Shown here: positions 4,648-5,355 of the stretch, one piece after another
Numbering within the stretch: position 1 is the first letter of the stretch
Layout of the letters: each line of letters begins with the position of its first letter
Assembly: GCA_030590765.1 (NCBI GenBank)
Contig: JAUVCP010000194.1
Coordinates: 1 to 5,355 of the forward strand
Length of the DNA: 5,355 nt
DNA from: Flavobacteriaceae bacterium
GTDB taxonomy: Bacteria > Bacteroidota > Bacteroidia > Flavobacteriales > Flavobacteriaceae
Direction of reading: 5' to 3'
The notes under the pieces: model-generated
Databases searched by the model: none
What the model saw: only the letters and a program-made list of their open reading frames with translations
Told to the model about the DNA's origin: nothing
Position numbers and translations under genes: made by a program

Positions 4648-5355
4648 TTAATCGTATTTAAATTCTTCATGTTCAATAGGAAACTCTTTACCTAATAATA
4701 TACTTTTAACTACTTTCCAGATATGGTTAGCATTAGGAGGGCAACCCGGGATGTAATAATCAATTTTTACTACTTCACTGCAAGGGTAAACATTGTTTAA
4801 AAGTTTTGGAATATCATCATGGTTCGGAATTACATTTGCTCCAATTTCACTTGTAACACCATGAATATAAGCTTCTTCCAAACATTCTTTTAGCGGAACA
4901 AAATTTCGCATTGCAGGAATTCCTCCCATAATGGCACATTCACCAAAACCAATTAAAATATCACATTTTTTTCGGAACTCTTTTAGTACTTCCACATTTT
5001 CAGAATTGGCACAACCACCTTCTATCAAACCTACATGGCATCGTTTGCTAAAGTTTTTAATATCCGTTATCGGAGATTTATTAAACTCAACTATTTCAAA
5101 AATGTCCAATATATCCAAATCAATATCTAAAAGGGACATATGGCAACCAAAGCATCCGGCAAGAGAAGTAGTGGCAACAATAAACTTTTCATCTTCATTC
5201 AATTCTATAATTTTCTTATTTTTTTCAATTGCTTTCTTGGTATTACCCAACAGATCATACTTTCTTTCCCCAAAAGGTTCTTCGAAGATCATTCCTTTTA
5301 CAAGAATTGCTCCAACCGGACATAGATTCAAAGCGTGAATGGCTTGTGCTTCTGT
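4648..5355 (-). CDS. hoxY: HoxU C-terminal end fused in frame to complete HoxY-type hydrogenase small subunit, partial at right edge
   Basis: HoxY passes electrons between the Ni-Fe site and the diaphorase through one proximal [4Fe-4S] cluster; HoxU is the NuoG-like iron-sulfur relay. The frame is open to the right edge (235 residues visible). Numbering from the edge, residues 1-34 (including LNLCPVGAILVKG, 9-21, and EEPFGERKYD, 25-34) resemble the end of HoxU/NuoG, with Cys12 as the last ligand of an N4-like cluster. A lysine-rich linker (about 39-57) leads into HoxY: SLAGCFGCHMSLLDID (64-79; Cys68, Cys71), EGGCANSEN (112-120), GECAIMGGIPAMRN (138-151; Cys140) and IPGCPPN (202-208; Cys205). 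Cys68, 71, 140 and 205 are the likely cluster ligands. The HoxY part is about 175 residues, normal size. No stop separates the parts. No Tat signal is visible in the part present, and HoxY is cytoplasmic. An internal ATG at 5292 would still include HoxU-like residues. It is followed after 11 bases by hoxH. Confidence 0.9.
   Translation of the reverse strand, partial: TEAQAIHALNLCPVGAILVKGMIFEEPFGERKYDLLGNTKKAIEKNKKIIELNEDEKFIVATTSLAGCFGCHMSLLDIDLDILDIFEIVEFNKSPITDIKNFSKRCHVGLIEGGCANSENVEVLKEFRKKCDILIGFGECAIMGGIPAMRNFVPLKECLEEAYIHGVTSEIGANVIPNHDDIPKLLNNVYPCSEVVKIDYYIPGCPPNANHIWKVVKSILLGKEFPIEHEEFKYD

Noticed and set aside
5329..5331. TTG as start of the small-subunit gene
   Set aside because: The frame continues upstream to the window edge with HoxU-like residues, so this TTG is an internal leucine codon.
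4931..5338. Plus-strand frames of 135 and 61 codons
   Set aside because: They are opposite the HoxU-HoxY coding region and of low-complexity, shadow-type composition.

Overview
The window is AT-rich (roughly one third G+C by eye). Every gene I can support lies on the minus strand, so genes are read from high to low coordinates. Start codons lack Shine-Dalgarno sequences and sit in A/T-rich leaders. The gaps hold short palindromic interspersed repeats of types I associate from memory with Bacteroidota. I infer a member of Bacteroidota, possibly a Cytophagales or Marinilabiliales-like lineage, but no marker gene here fixes the taxon.

Positions 5355 to 1389 hold a cytoplasmic [NiFe]-hydrogenase operon. 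In transcription order it contains: (1) an iron-sulfur subunit open at the window edge (5355-4648), in which the C-terminal end of a HoxU/NuoG-type electron-transfer domain runs without a stop into a complete HoxY-type small subunit; (2) the HoxH-type catalytic large subunit (4636-3185); (3) a HoxW/HyaD/HycI-family maturation endopeptidase (3109-2624); (4) HypB, the nickel-inserting GTPase, with a long His/Asp-rich segment (2568-1750); and (5) HypC, the Fe(CN)2CO-cofactor chaperone (1649-1389). The large-subunit motifs and the HoxU-like segment point to a group 3d, NAD(P)-linked bidirectional enzyme. HoxF/HoxE-type diaphorase genes would be expected just beyond the right edge. Together the genes would make the hydrogenase core (HoxY-HoxH), insert nickel (HypB), deliver the iron cofactor (HypC) and remove the HoxH C-terminal peptide (protease). 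HypA, HypD, HypE and HypF are not in the window.

Positions 1388 to 1040 are a 349-base non-coding gap dense in inverted repeats. It contains a large stem-loop with U-tracts on both strands, a likely terminator of the hyp genes, and a small palindrome that could be an operator for the next gene.

Positions 1039 to 1 encode the N-terminal 346 residues of an FAD-binding dehydrogenase (COG3573-like, of the fumarate reductase/ketosteroid dehydrogenase superfamily), cut by the left edge. It is probably a separate transcription unit and I see no firm functional link to the hydrogenase.

The most notable points are the in-frame HoxU-HoxY fusion, the repeat copies in the operon's gaps (one gives a consensus Shine-Dalgarno and a mini-ORF whose stop overlaps the protease start codon), and a perfect 13-bp inverted repeat inside hoxH.
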